From the NCBI RefSeq assembly GCF_020667845.1, contig NZ_JAFMPQ010000019.1, forward strand, positions 32,842 through 96,841: DNA of 64,000 nucleotides. The letters run 5' to 3'. Position 1 is the stretch's first letter. The number at the start of each line of letters is the position of its first letter. The translations under genes and the position numbers were made by a program. The stretch is from Cognatishimia sp. F0-27 (GTDB lineage: Bacteria > Pseudomonadota > Alphaproteobacteria > Rhodobacterales > Rhodobacteraceae). Under the pieces are notes generated by a model. That model had not been told where the DNA came from, did not search any database, and saw only the letters and a list, made by a program, of their open reading frames with translations. Positions 56,240-64,000 of this stretch are shown here, piece by piece.

Positions 56240-57226
56240 ATGACAACCATGGAAAAAGATCACGGCGGCAATCTCGACGAGGCGATGCAGCGCTATGGCG
56301 GCACCGCGGCGGACTGGCTGGACCTGTCGACCGGCATCAACCCGCAGCCCTATCCCGTGCCCGAGATCCCGCAGAGCGCATGGGCAGATCTGCCAACAAG
56401 AACCGCCATGGCCGGGCTGATCGACGCCGCCCGCCGCGCTTACCGCACCAAGGCCGCGATTGTTGCCACCCATGGCGCGCAAGGCGCGATCCAGATGGTG
56501 CCCTTCCTGCGCCCGGCAACCGGGCGTGCGGTTGTGCTTGGACCCACCTACAACGAGCATGCCGCCTGTCTGCGCATGGCAGGATGGCCGGTTGACGAGG
56601 TGGCGCAGCCCGATGCCTGCGCCGGAGCGGAGATCGCGGTGATTGTGACGCCGAACAATCCCGATGGCCGGCTCTACACGGCCGATGCGCTGCGCAGGCT
56701 GGCGGCGACGGTGGGGCTGCTGGTGGTGGACGAGAGTTTCATGGACCCGACCGAGCCGCACTCGCTTGCGCCTTTGCTCGGAGACGCATTGCCCAACGTG
56801 GTCGTGCTGCGCTCCTTCGGAAAATTCTACGGGCTTGCCGGGGTCCGGCTCGGTTTCGCGCTGGCGCGACCGGCGCTTGCGGACCGGCTCGCGGGGCTTG
56901 CCGGACCGTGGCCCGTCTCGGGACCGGCTATCGCGATTGCGCAGCATGCACTTGCAGATGGCGATTGGCAGCGCGCCACCATCGCGCGGCTGGAGCGCGA
57001 CAGCGCCCGTCTGGATGCGCTGGCAGAGGCGTGCGGGTGGCGGCTCGTGGGCGGCACGACGCTCTTTCGCACCTATGACACGCCCGACGCCGCCGCAGCA
57101 CAGGACGCGTTGGCGCATGGGCGCGTCTGGAGCCGGATCTTCCCCTATTCGACCAGCTGGATCCGCCTTGGCATGCCGCCGTCAGACCGCTGGCCACAGC
57201 TCGTCGACGCGATGTCGGCGCGGTGA
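56240..57226 (+). CDS. cobC: Threonine-phosphate decarboxylase-like PLP enzyme of cobalamin synthesis
   Basis: 328 residues, fold-type I aminotransferase family. The N-terminus DHGGNLDEAMQRYGG and LDLSTGINPQPYP are typical of CobC/CobD decarboxylases. VTPNNPDGRLY binds the substrate carboxylate, VVDESFMDP carries the PLP-pairing Asp, and SFGKFYGLAGVRLGF contains the PLP Lys. It is predicted to produce (R)-1-amino-2-propanol phosphate from threonine phosphate. It lies 6 bases after cobD and converges with cobQ, leaving a 4-base gap. Confidence 0.92.
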   Translation: MTTMEKDHGGNLDEAMQRYGGTAADWLDLSTGINPQPYPVPEIPQSAWADLPTRTAMAGLIDAARRAYRTKAAIVATHGAQGAIQMVPFLRPATGRAVVLGPTYNEHAACLRMAGWPVDEVAQPDACAGAEIAVIVTPNNPDGRLYTADALRRLAATVGLLVVDESFMDPTEPHSLAPLLGDALPNVVVLRSFGKFYGLAGVRLGFALARPALADRLAGLAGPWPVSGPAIAIAQHALADGDWQRATIARLERDSARLDALAEACGWRLVGGTTLFRTYDTPDAAAAQDALAHGRVWSRIFPYSTSWIRLGMPPSDRWPQLVDAMSAR

Positions 57227-57230
57227 GCGA

Positions 57231-58679
57231 TCAGCGCGCGACAGAGAGGATGCCCGCAACGTCGAGATGCGTCTCCAGATGGTCCGCCAGCGCATCCAGG
57301 GCGGTCTCGACACCAACCTCATAGGCCAAGTCGGAGACCGGCGCGCGCATCTGCGTCAGCCACGCGGTGCGAAAGCGGTCATCCGCGAACATGCCGTGCA
57401 GGTAGCTCCCAGCGACGCGCCCATCGGGCGAAACCGCGCCATCGGCGGCGTCGCCAACAAAGGCAAAGGGGCGCGCGCAATCGGGTCCGGTCGTGCGCCC
57501 GATATGGATTTCATACCCCTCAAAAGGGCAATCGAGCCCGACATGACGGGCGGCCACCGCGCGCAGGCTCTTGTCTCCGCCCATGACGGTGGCGACATCA
57601 AGCAACCCAAGCCCCGCGGTCTCTCCAGCCGGGCCCTCGATCCCCTCCGGGTCGGCAACGGAGGTGCCAAGCATCTGATACCCCCCGCAGATTCCCAAAA
57701 CACGCCCGCCGCGCCGATGATGGGCCAAGAGGTCGATATCCCAGCCCTGCGCGCGCAAGAACGCCAGATCCCCCCGCGTGGATTTGGAGCCCGGCAGGAT
57801 CACGAGATCCGCATCGGCGGGGATTGGGTGGCCGGGGGCGAGCATCGTCACGCGCAGGCCCGGCTCTTGAGCGAGCGGATCGAGATCGTCGAAATTCGCG
57901 ATCCGCGACAGGCGCAGACAGACGATGTGGAACGCCCCACGATTCGGGCCGGTGGCGATGTCGAGCGCGTCTTCGGCGGGCAACCGCCAGGCATCTGCGA
58001 ACCACGGGGCGACGCCGAATCCGGGCCAGCCGGTTCTGGCCTCGATCATCTTGTAGCCATCATCAAAGAGTGTGGGATCGCCACGGAACTTATTGATCAG
58101 AAAACCTTTTATCCGCGCAGCATCATCGGGCGGGAGCACCGCCTGGGTGCCGACGATCTGCGCAATGACCCCGCCGCGGTCGATGTCACCACACAGGATC
58201 ACAGGCACATTCGCGGCCTCCGCAAAGCCCATATTGGCAATGTCGCCCGCGCGCAGATTGACCTCGGCCGGGCTGCCCGCGCCTTCGACGATCACCAGAT
58301 CATGGCGTGATTTCAAGCGGTTGAAGCTTTCCAGAACTGCGCCCATGAGTGTGGGTTTGAGCCGCGCATACTCGCGCGCGCGCACGGTCGCCAGACGCTT
58401 GCCCTGCACCACAACCTGCGAGCCGATATCGGTTTCGGGCTTGAGCAGGATCGGGTTCATGTCCACATTCGGCGCAAGGCCGCAGGCACGCGCCTGAAGC
58501 GCCTGCGCGCGGCCGATCTCGGCGCCGTCGGGGGTGACGGCGGCGTTGTTCGACATGTTCTGTGGCTTGAACGGCGCGACCGACAGTCCCCGCCGCCGCA
58601 CCGCCCGACAGAGCCCGGCGACGAGCATGGATTTGCCCACATTGGAGCCTGTGCCCTGAAGCATCACCGCGCGACTCAT
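57231..58679 (-). CDS. cobQ: Adenosylcobyric acid synthase
   Basis: 482 residues. The N-terminal dethiobiotin-synthetase-like ATP domain has [20 protein letters not shown] and [13 protein letters not shown]. The C-terminal class I glutaminase-like domain has nucleophile Cys in [15 protein letters not shown], and LHGMF near the end supplies the His. It amidates four side chains of the corrin ring. ATG 58679 is preceded by GAGGAG about 9 bases upstream; the frame extension to 58763 is not family-like. The upstream 145-base gap carries phased ATGCACA repeats. Confidence 0.95.
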   Translation of the reverse strand: MSRAVMLQGTGSNVGKSMLVAGLCRAVRRRGLSVAPFKPQNMSNNAAVTPDGAEIGRAQALQARACGLAPNVDMNPILLKPETDIGSQVVVQGKRLATVRAREYARLKPTLMGAVLESFNRLKSRHDLVIVEGAGSPAEVNLRAGDIANMGFAEAANVPVILCGDIDRGGVIAQIVGTQAVLPPDDAARIKGFLINKFRGDPTLFDDGYKMIEARTGWPGFGVAPWFADAWRLPAEDALDIATGPNRGAFHIVCLRLSRIANFDDLDPLAQEPGLRVTMLAPGHPIPADADLVILPGSKSTRGDLAFLRAQGWDIDLLAHHRRGGRVLGICGGYQMLGTSVADPEGIEGPAGETAGLGLLDVATVMGGDKSLRAVAARHVGLDCPFEGYEIHIGRTTGPDCARPFAFVGDAADGAVSPDGRVAGSYLHGMFADDRFRTAWLTQMRAPVSDLAYEVGVETALDALADHLETHLDVAGILSVAR

Positions 58680-58757
58680 GGGGTGCTCCTCTTGTGGAAA
58701 TTTGTGAACGCGTGCACTGAAGCGCAGCTCAAAGCGGCTTCTTGTGCAAAAATGCGG

Positions 58758-58797
58758 ATGCACAAATCATGCACATTCCATGCACAACCCATGCGCA
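58758..58797. repeat. Four ATGCRCA motifs spaced exactly 11 bp, upstream of cobQ
   Basis: ATGCACA begins at 58758, 58769 and 58780, and ATGCGCA at 58791. The 11-bp spacing puts the motifs on nearly the same face of the helix. They lie about 80-120 bases before the cobQ start and just after the stop of the metallophosphoesterase gene, where a cobQ promoter would be expected. This may be an operator array, but no known regulator consensus is matched with confidence. Confidence 0.6.
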
Positions 58798-58824
58798 TGC
58801 GCGATGCAAAAGGGATGCGGCGGC

Positions 58825-59667
58825 TCACGTCTGCGCCTCCGCCGCGCCGACCGCCGACCCGGCGATGTCCAGCAGCGTGATTTCAGGCGGGCGACCGATC
58901 CGCACCGGAATATCGGTGTAGCCCAGACCGCCGGACACGACCATCTGCCGCGTGCCGGACACAAACCGCCCATACGCGTAGCGCGTGCCGAACCGCGACG
59001 GCACCACGAGCGGTTTGCCAAATGGCGCGATCTGGCCGCCATGGGTATGGCCGCAGACGGTGAGGTCCACATGACCGGGCAGTTCGGGGAAAATGTCGGG
59101 CTCATGCGCCATCAGAAGGGTGAAGCGCTCCGGATCAAGCGCGGCGGCAACCGCCGGCAGATCGTCGGCCCCGGTCCATTCCTTGCCCCAGAACGGCTTG
59201 GCGACGCGCTGGCTGTCAAGACCGGCGAGGGTGAAGGGGATGCCGTCATGCGTGAGCGCCGTGGTGGCATTGTTCAGCGTGGCAATCCCCGCCGCGTCAA
59301 AAGCGGAATGCCAGACGGTCGGGCTGAGCGTTGCAATCGCGCCGGGGTCGTCACGCCAGTCGTGATTGCCGAAAACTGCGAACACCCCCGAAGGGGCGGT
59401 GAGCCGGGCCAGCCGCGCGGCCACATCCGCAGGCTCCAGCGGTTTGCACCCGAAGAGATGCCCGGAATAGTCCCCCAACAGCAAGATCATATCCGCGCCG
59501 AGCGCGTTGGTCTGGTCCACCAGCGCGTCGATGCGCGGCCCTTCCATGACGCGGGTGCAGGCGTGCAGATCGGTGAACAGCGCGATACGCAAGCGCGGCA
59601 CAGCCACTGCGCGGCGCGGAGTGATGCGGTAGGTGACGAGGGTTGCGGGTTGCGACGGCTTACTCAT
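58825..59667 (-). CDS. Calcineurin-like metallophosphoesterase (YkuE/YaeI type)
   Basis: 280 residues. Metallophosphoesterase motifs appear in order: FTDLHA (Asp and His), LGDYSG (Asp), GNHDW (Asn, His, Asp), LMAHEPD (His) and CGHTHGGQ (His pair), so the two-metal site is complete. It resembles UDP-2,3-diacylglucosamine or phosphodiester hydrolases of the YkuE/YaeI group, but has no twin-arginine signal and little hydrophobic N-terminus. ATG 59667 overlaps the stop of the upstream membrane protein gene as ATGA, so the two are translationally coupled. No direct link to B12 is visible. Confidence 0.87.
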   Translation of the reverse strand: MSKPSQPATLVTYRITPRRAVAVPRLRIALFTDLHACTRVMEGPRIDALVDQTNALGADMILLLGDYSGHLFGCKPLEPADVAARLARLTAPSGVFAVFGNHDWRDDPGAIATLSPTVWHSAFDAAGIATLNNATTALTHDGIPFTLAGLDSQRVAKPFWGKEWTGADDLPAVAAALDPERFTLLMAHEPDIFPELPGHVDLTVCGHTHGGQIAPFGKPLVVPSRFGTRYAYGRFVSGTRQMVVSGGLGYTDIPVRIGRPPEITLLDIAGSAVGAAEAQT

Positions 59668-60122
59668 CGGACCCGTCTTCGACTGATGAACACAAGGGCA
59701 GCGCAAGCCAATACCACAAGCTCCACCAGAAAGGTCCAGTGGAACAGGAACGACAGAATCCAGTGATTCTGGGTGGCAGGCACAATGACAAGCGGCCATG
59801 TCGCATCGGAGATCGGCCAGGCCCAAGCGATTTCACCGACGATGCTGTCGAGCAGCAAATGGAAGAGAGCGCCGACGCCCGCGCCCGCAATAAAGCGGTT
59901 GCGCGTCACCACTCCGGCCAGCAGCACAAACAACCAGAATGCAGGACGGTGGGTGATGTATCCGTGATGGTGCGACGCGCCCTGATCGACGAAAAAGAAC
60001 CACAGCATATCCAGATCGGGCGCGATGCTTCCAAAAAGAACACCCCAGAACGCAAGGGTCGCGACGCGGCCATCAAGCCCAGTGGCAAGGAGATACCCGG
60101 CGGGGAGATGTGCAATCATCAT
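59664..60122 (-). CDS. YdjM/DUF457-type membrane-bound metal-dependent hydrolase family protein
   Basis: 152 residues, four or five hydrophobic helices with conserved polar residues: IAHLPAGYLL at the start, GSIAPDLDMLWFFF, HHHGYITHRPAFW and GALFHLLLDSIVGEI. The His and Asp pattern is that of the LexA-regulated YdjM/DUF457 family, annotated as membrane-bound metal-dependent hydrolases of unknown substrate. No strong ribosome binding site is seen and ATG 60119 is equally possible. It is coupled to the metallophosphoesterase by a 4-base overlap. Confidence 0.8.
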   Translation of the reverse strand: MMIAHLPAGYLLATGLDGRVATLAFWGVLFGSIAPDLDMLWFFFVDQGASHHHGYITHRPAFWLFVLLAGVVTRNRFIAGAGVGALFHLLLDSIVGEIAWAWPISDATWPLVIVPATQNHWILSFLFHWTFLVELVVLACAALVFISRRRVR

Positions 60123-60212
60123 GGAGCTGTCCGGTTTTTCGGCTTGGTCTTGCGCAACATAGGGCGGGTCAGCTGCGGCGGTTCGGGGTGGCAGGGGCGC
60201 GGGTCATGTGGG

Positions 60213-60491
60213 TCATGAGGGGTCCTTGTCCGGATCGGCGTCGCCGGGCAGCGGAAGACGCGCGAGGTGGTATTCGCGCGCGAAGCGCGAGGCCGGGCGC
60301 GCGGCGAAGAACACGGAGCCGATGAGGAAGAACCACGTGGCCGGGATCTGGAGGCTTTCATAAAAGAACATCCAAGAGCCGACCACGAAACAGAGGGCTG
60401 CGACAAGGTCGATCGCCGTGTAGAGCTTCTCGTAGAAACCGTAGACTTCGCGGTGACGCTCCGTCGCCGCATTCAGGTCGGCGTTGAACAT
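60213..60491 (-). CDS. YrhK-like small membrane protein
   Basis: 92 residues with two hydrophobic helices (AIDLVAALCFVVGSWMFFY and IPATWFFLIGSVFFAA), followed by a basic segment and an acidic tail (PGDADPDKD). It resembles the YrhK domain, a helical-hairpin family of unknown function. The start shares one base with the cobO stop (TGATG), so it is translated with cobO. Whether it helps B12 metabolism is unknown. Confidence 0.75.
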   Translation of the reverse strand: MFNADLNAATERHREVYGFYEKLYTAIDLVAALCFVVGSWMFFYESLQIPATWFFLIGSVFFAARPASRFAREYHLARLPLPGDADPDKDPS

Positions 60492-61102
60492 CACATCTCG
60501 ACCCCTTTCTGGGCCTTGATTCCGTCGCGGAACGGGTGCTTGATCAGCGTCATCTCGGTCACGAGATCGGCGGCTTCGATCAGCTCGGGCTTGGCGTTGC
60601 GCCCGGTCAGGCAGACATGGGTCATGGCCGGTTTCTGCGTCAGCAGGAAGTCCACCACCTCGTCGATATCGAGATAATCGTAGCGCAGCGCGATGTTGAT
60701 CTCGTCGAGCAGCACGAACTGGATGTCCGGGTCGAGGATCTGTTCGCGGGCGATCTTCCAGCCGTTCTGCGCCGCGGCGATGTCGCGCTCGCGGTCTTGC
60801 GTCTCCCATGTGAAGCCTTCGCCGGACACGAAAAACCGGCATTCCTCGGCGAAACGGTCGCGCAGGAACATCTTTTCGCCCGTGACCCAGTTGCCCTTGA
60901 TGAACTGCACCACCGCGCAGGGCATGCCATGGGCGATGCAGCGCATGATCATGCCGAAGCCGGAGGAGGATTTGCCCTTCCCCGATCCGGTATGCACCAT
61001 GATGAGGCCTTTTTCCTCGGTCTTGGTTTCCATCATCTTGTCGCGCGCGGCCTTGATCTTGCGCATTTTCTCCGCGTGGCGGGCGTTGATATCCTCGGTC
61101 AT
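60491..61102 (-). CDS. cobO: Cob(I)yrinic acid a,c-diamide adenosyltransferase
   Basis: 203 residues, CobA/CobO/BtuR family. The P-loop-like HTGSGKGKSSSGFG is followed by VVQFIKGNW, FTWETQDRERD and VLLDEINIALRYDYLD. It transfers the adenosyl group of ATP to Co(I) corrinoids. ATG 61102 has GAGGAA about 6 bases before it; the longer frame to 61456 overlaps the riboswitch and is rejected. It diverges from the riboswitch-controlled DUF1636-cobW-cobN unit. Confidence 0.95.
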   Translation of the reverse strand: MTEDINARHAEKMRKIKAARDKMMETKTEEKGLIMVHTGSGKGKSSSGFGMIMRCIAHGMPCAVVQFIKGNWVTGEKMFLRDRFAEECRFFVSGEGFTWETQDRERDIAAAQNGWKIAREQILDPDIQFVLLDEINIALRYDYLDIDEVVDFLLTQKPAMTHVCLTGRNAKPELIEAADLVTEMTLIKHPFRDGIKAQKGVEM

Positions 61103-61156
61103 GTGACATTCCTCTGTCTTGACAAGGTTTCGGATTTCGGACGAGGGTTTGCCCGA

Positions 61157-61340
61157 GCTGGTGCCTGTGTAAACAGGTGAAAAGGGAATGTGCAGCCGTG
61201 AATTCACGGTCAAGCGCAGCCGCCCCCGCGACCGTGACCGAAAAGGACGCTCAGGGCCACTGATCCAACCGGGTCGGGAAGGCAGGGCGGCCGCCGGGCA
61301 TCCGCCCGAGATTCGGAAGCCGGGAGACCTGCCAGCGCGA
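61157..61340 (+). promoter_or_regulatory. Cobalamin riboswitch
   Basis: On the + strand the conserved blocks appear in order: GGTGCC, AAAAGGGAA, the core GCAGCCGCCCCCGCGACCGT, GCCACTG, GGTCGGGAAGG, and the B12 box AGCCGGGAGACCTGCC near the 3' end. The last block ends about 110 bases before the DUF1636 start. It should repress DUF1636-cobW-cobN when adenosylcobalamin is abundant. cobO, read from the other strand, is not downstream of it. Outer limits are approximate. Confidence 0.93.
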
Positions 61341-61445
61341 GAGAAATGCGACCGGGCGGGGTGTCCCGGTGTCGGATTGCGCGCCGCGGGATGCGGCGTT
61401 GCCCCGCCATCGGACCCACGCGCCATGCCAGATGGGACCGAAGCC

Positions 61446-61862
61446 ATGACCACCACCCGCGCGCCCGCGCAAGAGCAGACCGAGCTGTTGGTCTGTGTGA
61501 AATGCAGACGCGGACGCGAGATCCCCGAGGACGATCGCCGCCCCGGCGCGGCGCTTTACGAGGCGCTGACCGGGATCGGCACACCGGACGGTTTGCGGAT
61601 CACGCCGGTGGAATGCCTGCAGAACTGCGATTTCGGGTGCACCGTAGCGCTGCGCGGCGGAGATCGGAAGTGGACCTATGTGTTCGCCAATGTGGACGAA
61701 ACAGCGCATGCGCAGATGATCCTTGACGGCGCGGTGCAATACCATGACACCGCCGATGGCATCATCCCGTGGCGCCAGCGCCCGGAGCATTTCAAGCGCA
61801 ATTGTGCGGCGCGGCTGCCGCCGGTCACCCCCCCTGCCCCCAACCTGTTCGAGGACTCCTGA
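61446..61862 (+). CDS. DUF1636 family Cys-containing metal-binding protein
   Basis: 138 residues. Cysteines in CVKCRRG and CLQNCDFGC give a thioredoxin-like [2Fe-2S] ferredoxin-type pattern seen in DUF1636 proteins, which recur beside cobW and cobN. The gene starts after the B12 riboswitch and its TGA is one base before the cobW ATG, so it is part of the B12-controlled operon. A role in cobalt handling or electron supply for corrin synthesis is inference. ATG 61446 is used; an in-frame ATG at 61425 is possible. Confidence 0.85.
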   Translation: MTTTRAPAQEQTELLVCVKCRRGREIPEDDRRPGAALYEALTGIGTPDGLRITPVECLQNCDFGCTVALRGGDRKWTYVFANVDETAHAQMILDGAVQYHDTADGIIPWRQRPEHFKRNCAARLPPVTPPAPNLFEDS

Positions 61863-61863
61863 T

Positions 61864-62919
61864 ATGAGCGATCTTGCCAAGCTTCCCGTCACCGTCGTCA
61901 CCGGCTTTCTCGGCTCGGGCAAGACCACGCTGATCCGCCACCTGATGCAGAACCCCGGCGGCAAGCGGCTCGCGATCGTGGTCAACGAATTCGGCGATGT
62001 GGGCGTCGACGGGGAGATCCTCAAGAGCTGCGCGATCCCGGATTGCCCGGCGGAGAACATCATGGAGCTGGCCAATGGCTGCATCTGCTGCACGGTGGCG
62101 GATGATTTCATCCCGACCATCGAGGCGCTGATGGCGCTGGAGCCGCGCCCCGACCATATCCTGATCGAGACCTCGGGGCTGGCCCTGCCGAAGCCGCTGC
62201 TGAAGGCGTTCGACTGGCCCGATATCCGCTCGAAGATCACCGTCGATGGCGTGATCGCGCTGGCCGATGCCGAAGCGGTCGCGGCCGGGCGGTTTGCGCC
62301 GAACGTGGCGGCGGTGGATGCGCAGCGTCTGGCAGACGAGAGCCTCGATCACGAGACGCCGCTGTCGGAGGTGTTCGAGGACCAGATCAGCTGTGCCGAT
62401 ATCATCCTGCTCACCAAGCCCGACCTGGCGGGGCCGGAGGGCGTTGCCAAGGCGCGCTCGGTGATCGCCGCGGAAGCGCCGCGCCCGCTGCCGGTGGTGG
62501 AAGTGGCCGAAGGGATTGTGGATCCGCGCGTGATCCTCGGGCTGGAGGCCGCGGCGGAGGACGACATGGAGGCGCGTCCGAGCCACCATGACGGCCCGCA
62601 TGACCACGATCACGAGGATTTCGAGAGCATCGTCGTCGACATTCCCGCGCTGGCGGATCCCGCCGATCTTGTGGCCGCGATCGAGCGGCTGGCCAATGAG
62701 CACAACATCCTGCGCGTGAAGGGCTACGCCGCCGTGCAGGGCAAGCCGATGCGGCTCCTGGTGCAGGCGGTCGGGGCGCGGGTGCGCCACCAGTTCGACC
62801 GGCTCTGGCAGCCTGACGAGCCGCGCCAAGGCCGTCTGGTGGTGATTGCCGAGCATGACGACATCGACACGCAGACCATCCGTGCGGTGCTTGGCGTGGT
62901 CGCGGAGGCGGCCGAGTAG
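61864..62919 (+). CDS. cobW: CobW GTPase, metal chaperone of cobalamin synthesis
   Basis: 351 residues, COG0523 GTPase. Walker A GFLGSGKTT, the metal-binding CICC motif (NGCICCTVAD), the LTKPDL guanine-specificity motif, and a His-rich stretch (HHDGPHDHDHED) before the CobW C-terminal domain are all present. It is proposed to deliver cobalt to the CobN-containing chelatase. ATG 61864 follows the DUF1636 stop by one base, and the operon is under the B12 riboswitch. Confidence 0.95.
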   Translation: MSDLAKLPVTVVTGFLGSGKTTLIRHLMQNPGGKRLAIVVNEFGDVGVDGEILKSCAIPDCPAENIMELANGCICCTVADDFIPTIEALMALEPRPDHILIETSGLALPKPLLKAFDWPDIRSKITVDGVIALADAEAVAAGRFAPNVAAVDAQRLADESLDHETPLSEVFEDQISCADIILLTKPDLAGPEGVAKARSVIAAEAPRPLPVVEVAEGIVDPRVILGLEAAAEDDMEARPSHHDGPHDHDHEDFESIVVDIPALADPADLVAAIERLANEHNILRVKGYAAVQGKPMRLLVQAVGARVRHQFDRLWQPDEPRQGRLVVIAEHDDIDTQTIRAVLGVVAEAAE

Positions 62920-62934
62920 ACAGAGCGCAACACG

Positions 62935-62970
62935 CCGCGGCGCGTGCCCTTCGTGGCACCCGCGCCGCGG
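62935..62970 (+). other. Strong intercistronic hairpin between cobW and cobN
   Basis: CCGCGGCGCG (62935-62944) pairs perfectly with CGCGCCGCGG (62961-62970). Inside it TGCC pairs with GGCA around a CTTCGT loop. There is no T-run after it, so it is more likely an mRNA stability or processing element, or a partial attenuator, than a classic terminator. It fills most of the 73-base cobW-cobN gap. Confidence 0.6.
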
Positions 62971-62992
62971 CCAGCCGGACCGGACCACGCTT

Positions 62993-64000
62993 ATGCATGT
63001 GATCTTCCGCGAGAGCCACGGTCTGGACGAGACCGAGACCCCGACCGACCTCGGACAGAGTCCGGCGGATCTTGTGGTGCTGTCGTTTTCGGATAGCGAT
63101 CTCGGGGCGTTTGGCGCGGGCTGGCACAGGGGGGGCGGGCCAGACGGGCGGATGCCGAGCCTGCGGCTGGCCAATCTTGCCGCGCTGCGCCATCCGTTAT
63201 CCGTCGACACCTATGTGGAAAACACGCTCTCGGGCGCGAAGGGGATCCTGATCCGGTTGATCGGCGGGGTGCCTTACTGGGAGTACGGGTTGCAGCAGGT
63301 GCGGGCGCTGGCCGAGCGCAAGGGCATAGCGCTGGCGGTGCTGCCGGCGGACGGCCGGGCCGACACGCGGCTCGATGCGGTGTCGACCCTGCCGGTTTCG
63401 ACACTGCGGCGGCTGGCGCATCTGTGTGACAATGGCGGGGCGGTGGCGGCACAAGGCGCGCTGGCCCAGATGGCCTTGGCCGCGGGGCTCTATGCCGCGC
63501 CGGTGCGCGGATCGAAAGCGCTTCCGGGCGTGGGCGCGTGGAGCCCCGTGCACGGGGTCTGTTGCCCGGCTGTGGCGCTTTGGTCGGCGATTGAGGAGGC
63601 CGCGGCGGCGCCCTGTGCCGAGGCCGGGTCACGCAAGGATCAACGGCCCGGCTGGGATGCGGCGCGCGCCCCGGCCCCGGGCAGCGGAGTCGCCGACGGC
63701 CCGGAGCACGGGCCTGCTGCGGCAGATGGGCATCGGAGCCGCCCGGGGCCGGAGCGTGACGCGGTCGGTGCCGGTCAGGAACACGGTGGGCTGCATGGTG
63801 CTGCGGCGCGCGCGGGTCAGGGCCGCGCAGGGCGCGCTCACGGCGCAGCTGACGCAGGTCACGACAGCGGGGGGCCTGCCCCTCATGCCGAAGGCGGGCG
63901 TTACGACAGCGGGGGGTTTGCCCGTCACGCCGAAGGCGGGTCTCAGCACAGCGGGGGGCCTGCCCGTCACGCCGAAGGCGGGTCTCAGCACAGCGGGGGG
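62993..64000 (+). CDS. cobN: Cobaltochelatase subunit CobN (partial, truncated by window end)
   Basis: The frame is open from ATG 62993 to base 64000, giving 336 residues of a protein usually well over 1000. The first 190 residues match the CobN N-terminus: HVIFRESHGLDETETPTDLG, VVLSFSDSDLGAFGAGW, LRLANLAALRHPLSVDTYVE, RLIGGVPYWEYGLQQV and LAVLPADGR. It is the large ATP-dependent subunit that inserts cobalt into hydrogenobyrinic diamide, with CobS and CobT-type partners. After about residue 205 the sequence becomes Gly/Ala/His-rich and ends in 14-residue repeats, unlike the family. This may be an insertion or a frame disturbance. The cobW-cobN order supports the call. Confidence 0.85.
   Translation, partial: MHVIFRESHGLDETETPTDLGQSPADLVVLSFSDSDLGAFGAGWHRGGGPDGRMPSLRLANLAALRHPLSVDTYVENTLSGAKGILIRLIGGVPYWEYGLQQVRALAERKGIALAVLPADGRADTRLDAVSTLPVSTLRRLAHLCDNGGAVAAQGALAQMALAAGLYAAPVRGSKALPGVGAWSPVHGVCCPAVALWSAIEEAAAAPCAEAGSRKDQRPGWDAARAPAPGSGVADGPEHGPAAADGHRSRPGPERDAVGAGQEHGGLHGAAARAGQGRAGRAHGAADAGHDSGGPAPHAEGGRYDSGGFARHAEGGSQHSGGPARHAEGGSQHSGG
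63864..64000. repeat. 42-bp tandem repeat inside cobN at the window edge
   Basis: Units begin at 63864, 63906, 63948 and 63990 (the last cut by the window end). The later units are almost identical and carry the core ACAGCGGGGGG, then CCGAAGGCGGG. The period is a multiple of three, so in the cobN frame it gives 14-residue units built around SGGPARHAEGG. The true copy number lies beyond the window. Confidence 0.9.

Noticed and set aside
54944..57118. 724-residue minus-strand frame
   Set aside because: It lies antisense to cobD and cobC, both with full family motifs, and its composition is that of a shadow frame.
61188..61445. N-terminal extension of the DUF1636 frame
   Set aside because: It translates the riboswitch RNA region and lacks family similarity. 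The ATG at 61446 is the sensible start.
63629..63991. Minus-strand frame with PAFGVTGRPPAV repeats
   Set aside because: The repeats follow automatically from the 42-bp DNA repeat. The frame overlaps cobN and has no recognisable start region or family.

Overview
The window comes from a high-GC alphaproteobacterium, most likely a member of the Rhodobacterales. The cobalamin genes (cobT, cobU, cobD, cobC, cobQ, cobO, cobW, cobN) with a B12 riboswitch, the adjacent pssA/psd pair and the GC-rich codon use support this. I saw no rRNA, tRNA, CRISPR array, transposase or integrase.

Left part (1-43280): a trans-AT polyketide synthase (PKS) locus. One leftward operon of seven genes runs from about 41655 to 520. 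Its order is AT-AT-ER protein, free ACP, asparagine-synthetase-like amidotransferase, PKS of about 3090 aa, PKS of 7880 aa, HAD phosphatase, ABC exporter. Most junctions overlap by ATGA or are only a few bases apart. The megasynthases carry nine ketosynthases and no internal AT. Amidotransferase + free ACP + KS-DH-KR-ACP + KS-(DH-like branching domain)-ACP is the layout that builds a glutarimide head group. The line ends not in a thioesterase but in an AfsA-type double hotdog domain behind a non-reducing KS-ACP module, followed by a HAD phosphatase gene. The simplest reading is a glutarimide polyketide released by condensation with a phosphorylated C3 unit, such as dihydroxyacetone phosphate, to give a butenolide-type end. 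A membrane-anchored methyltransferase gene diverges from the operon across an AT-rich intergenic region. A DUF697 gene lies on the far left edge.

Middle (43348-53231): an RTX protein made almost entirely of about 52 nonapeptides, an OmpA-like lipid/peptidoglycan-interface protein, pssA and psd (phosphatidylethanolamine synthesis), a UDP-glucuronate 4-epimerase-like gene, and a four-gene overlapping catabolic cassette (hydantoinase-like amidohydrolase, VOC protein, Asp/Glu/hydantoin racemase, DHDPS-like aldolase/lyase).

Right part (53420-64000): cobalamin synthesis. cobU-cobT and cobQ run leftward and cobD-cobC rightward. A metallophosphoesterase and a YdjM-like membrane protein sit between cobQ and a cobO-YrhK pair. 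A B12 riboswitch on the + strand leads DUF1636-cobW-cobN. cobN runs off the window end and carries an unusual 42-bp tandem repeat at the edge.
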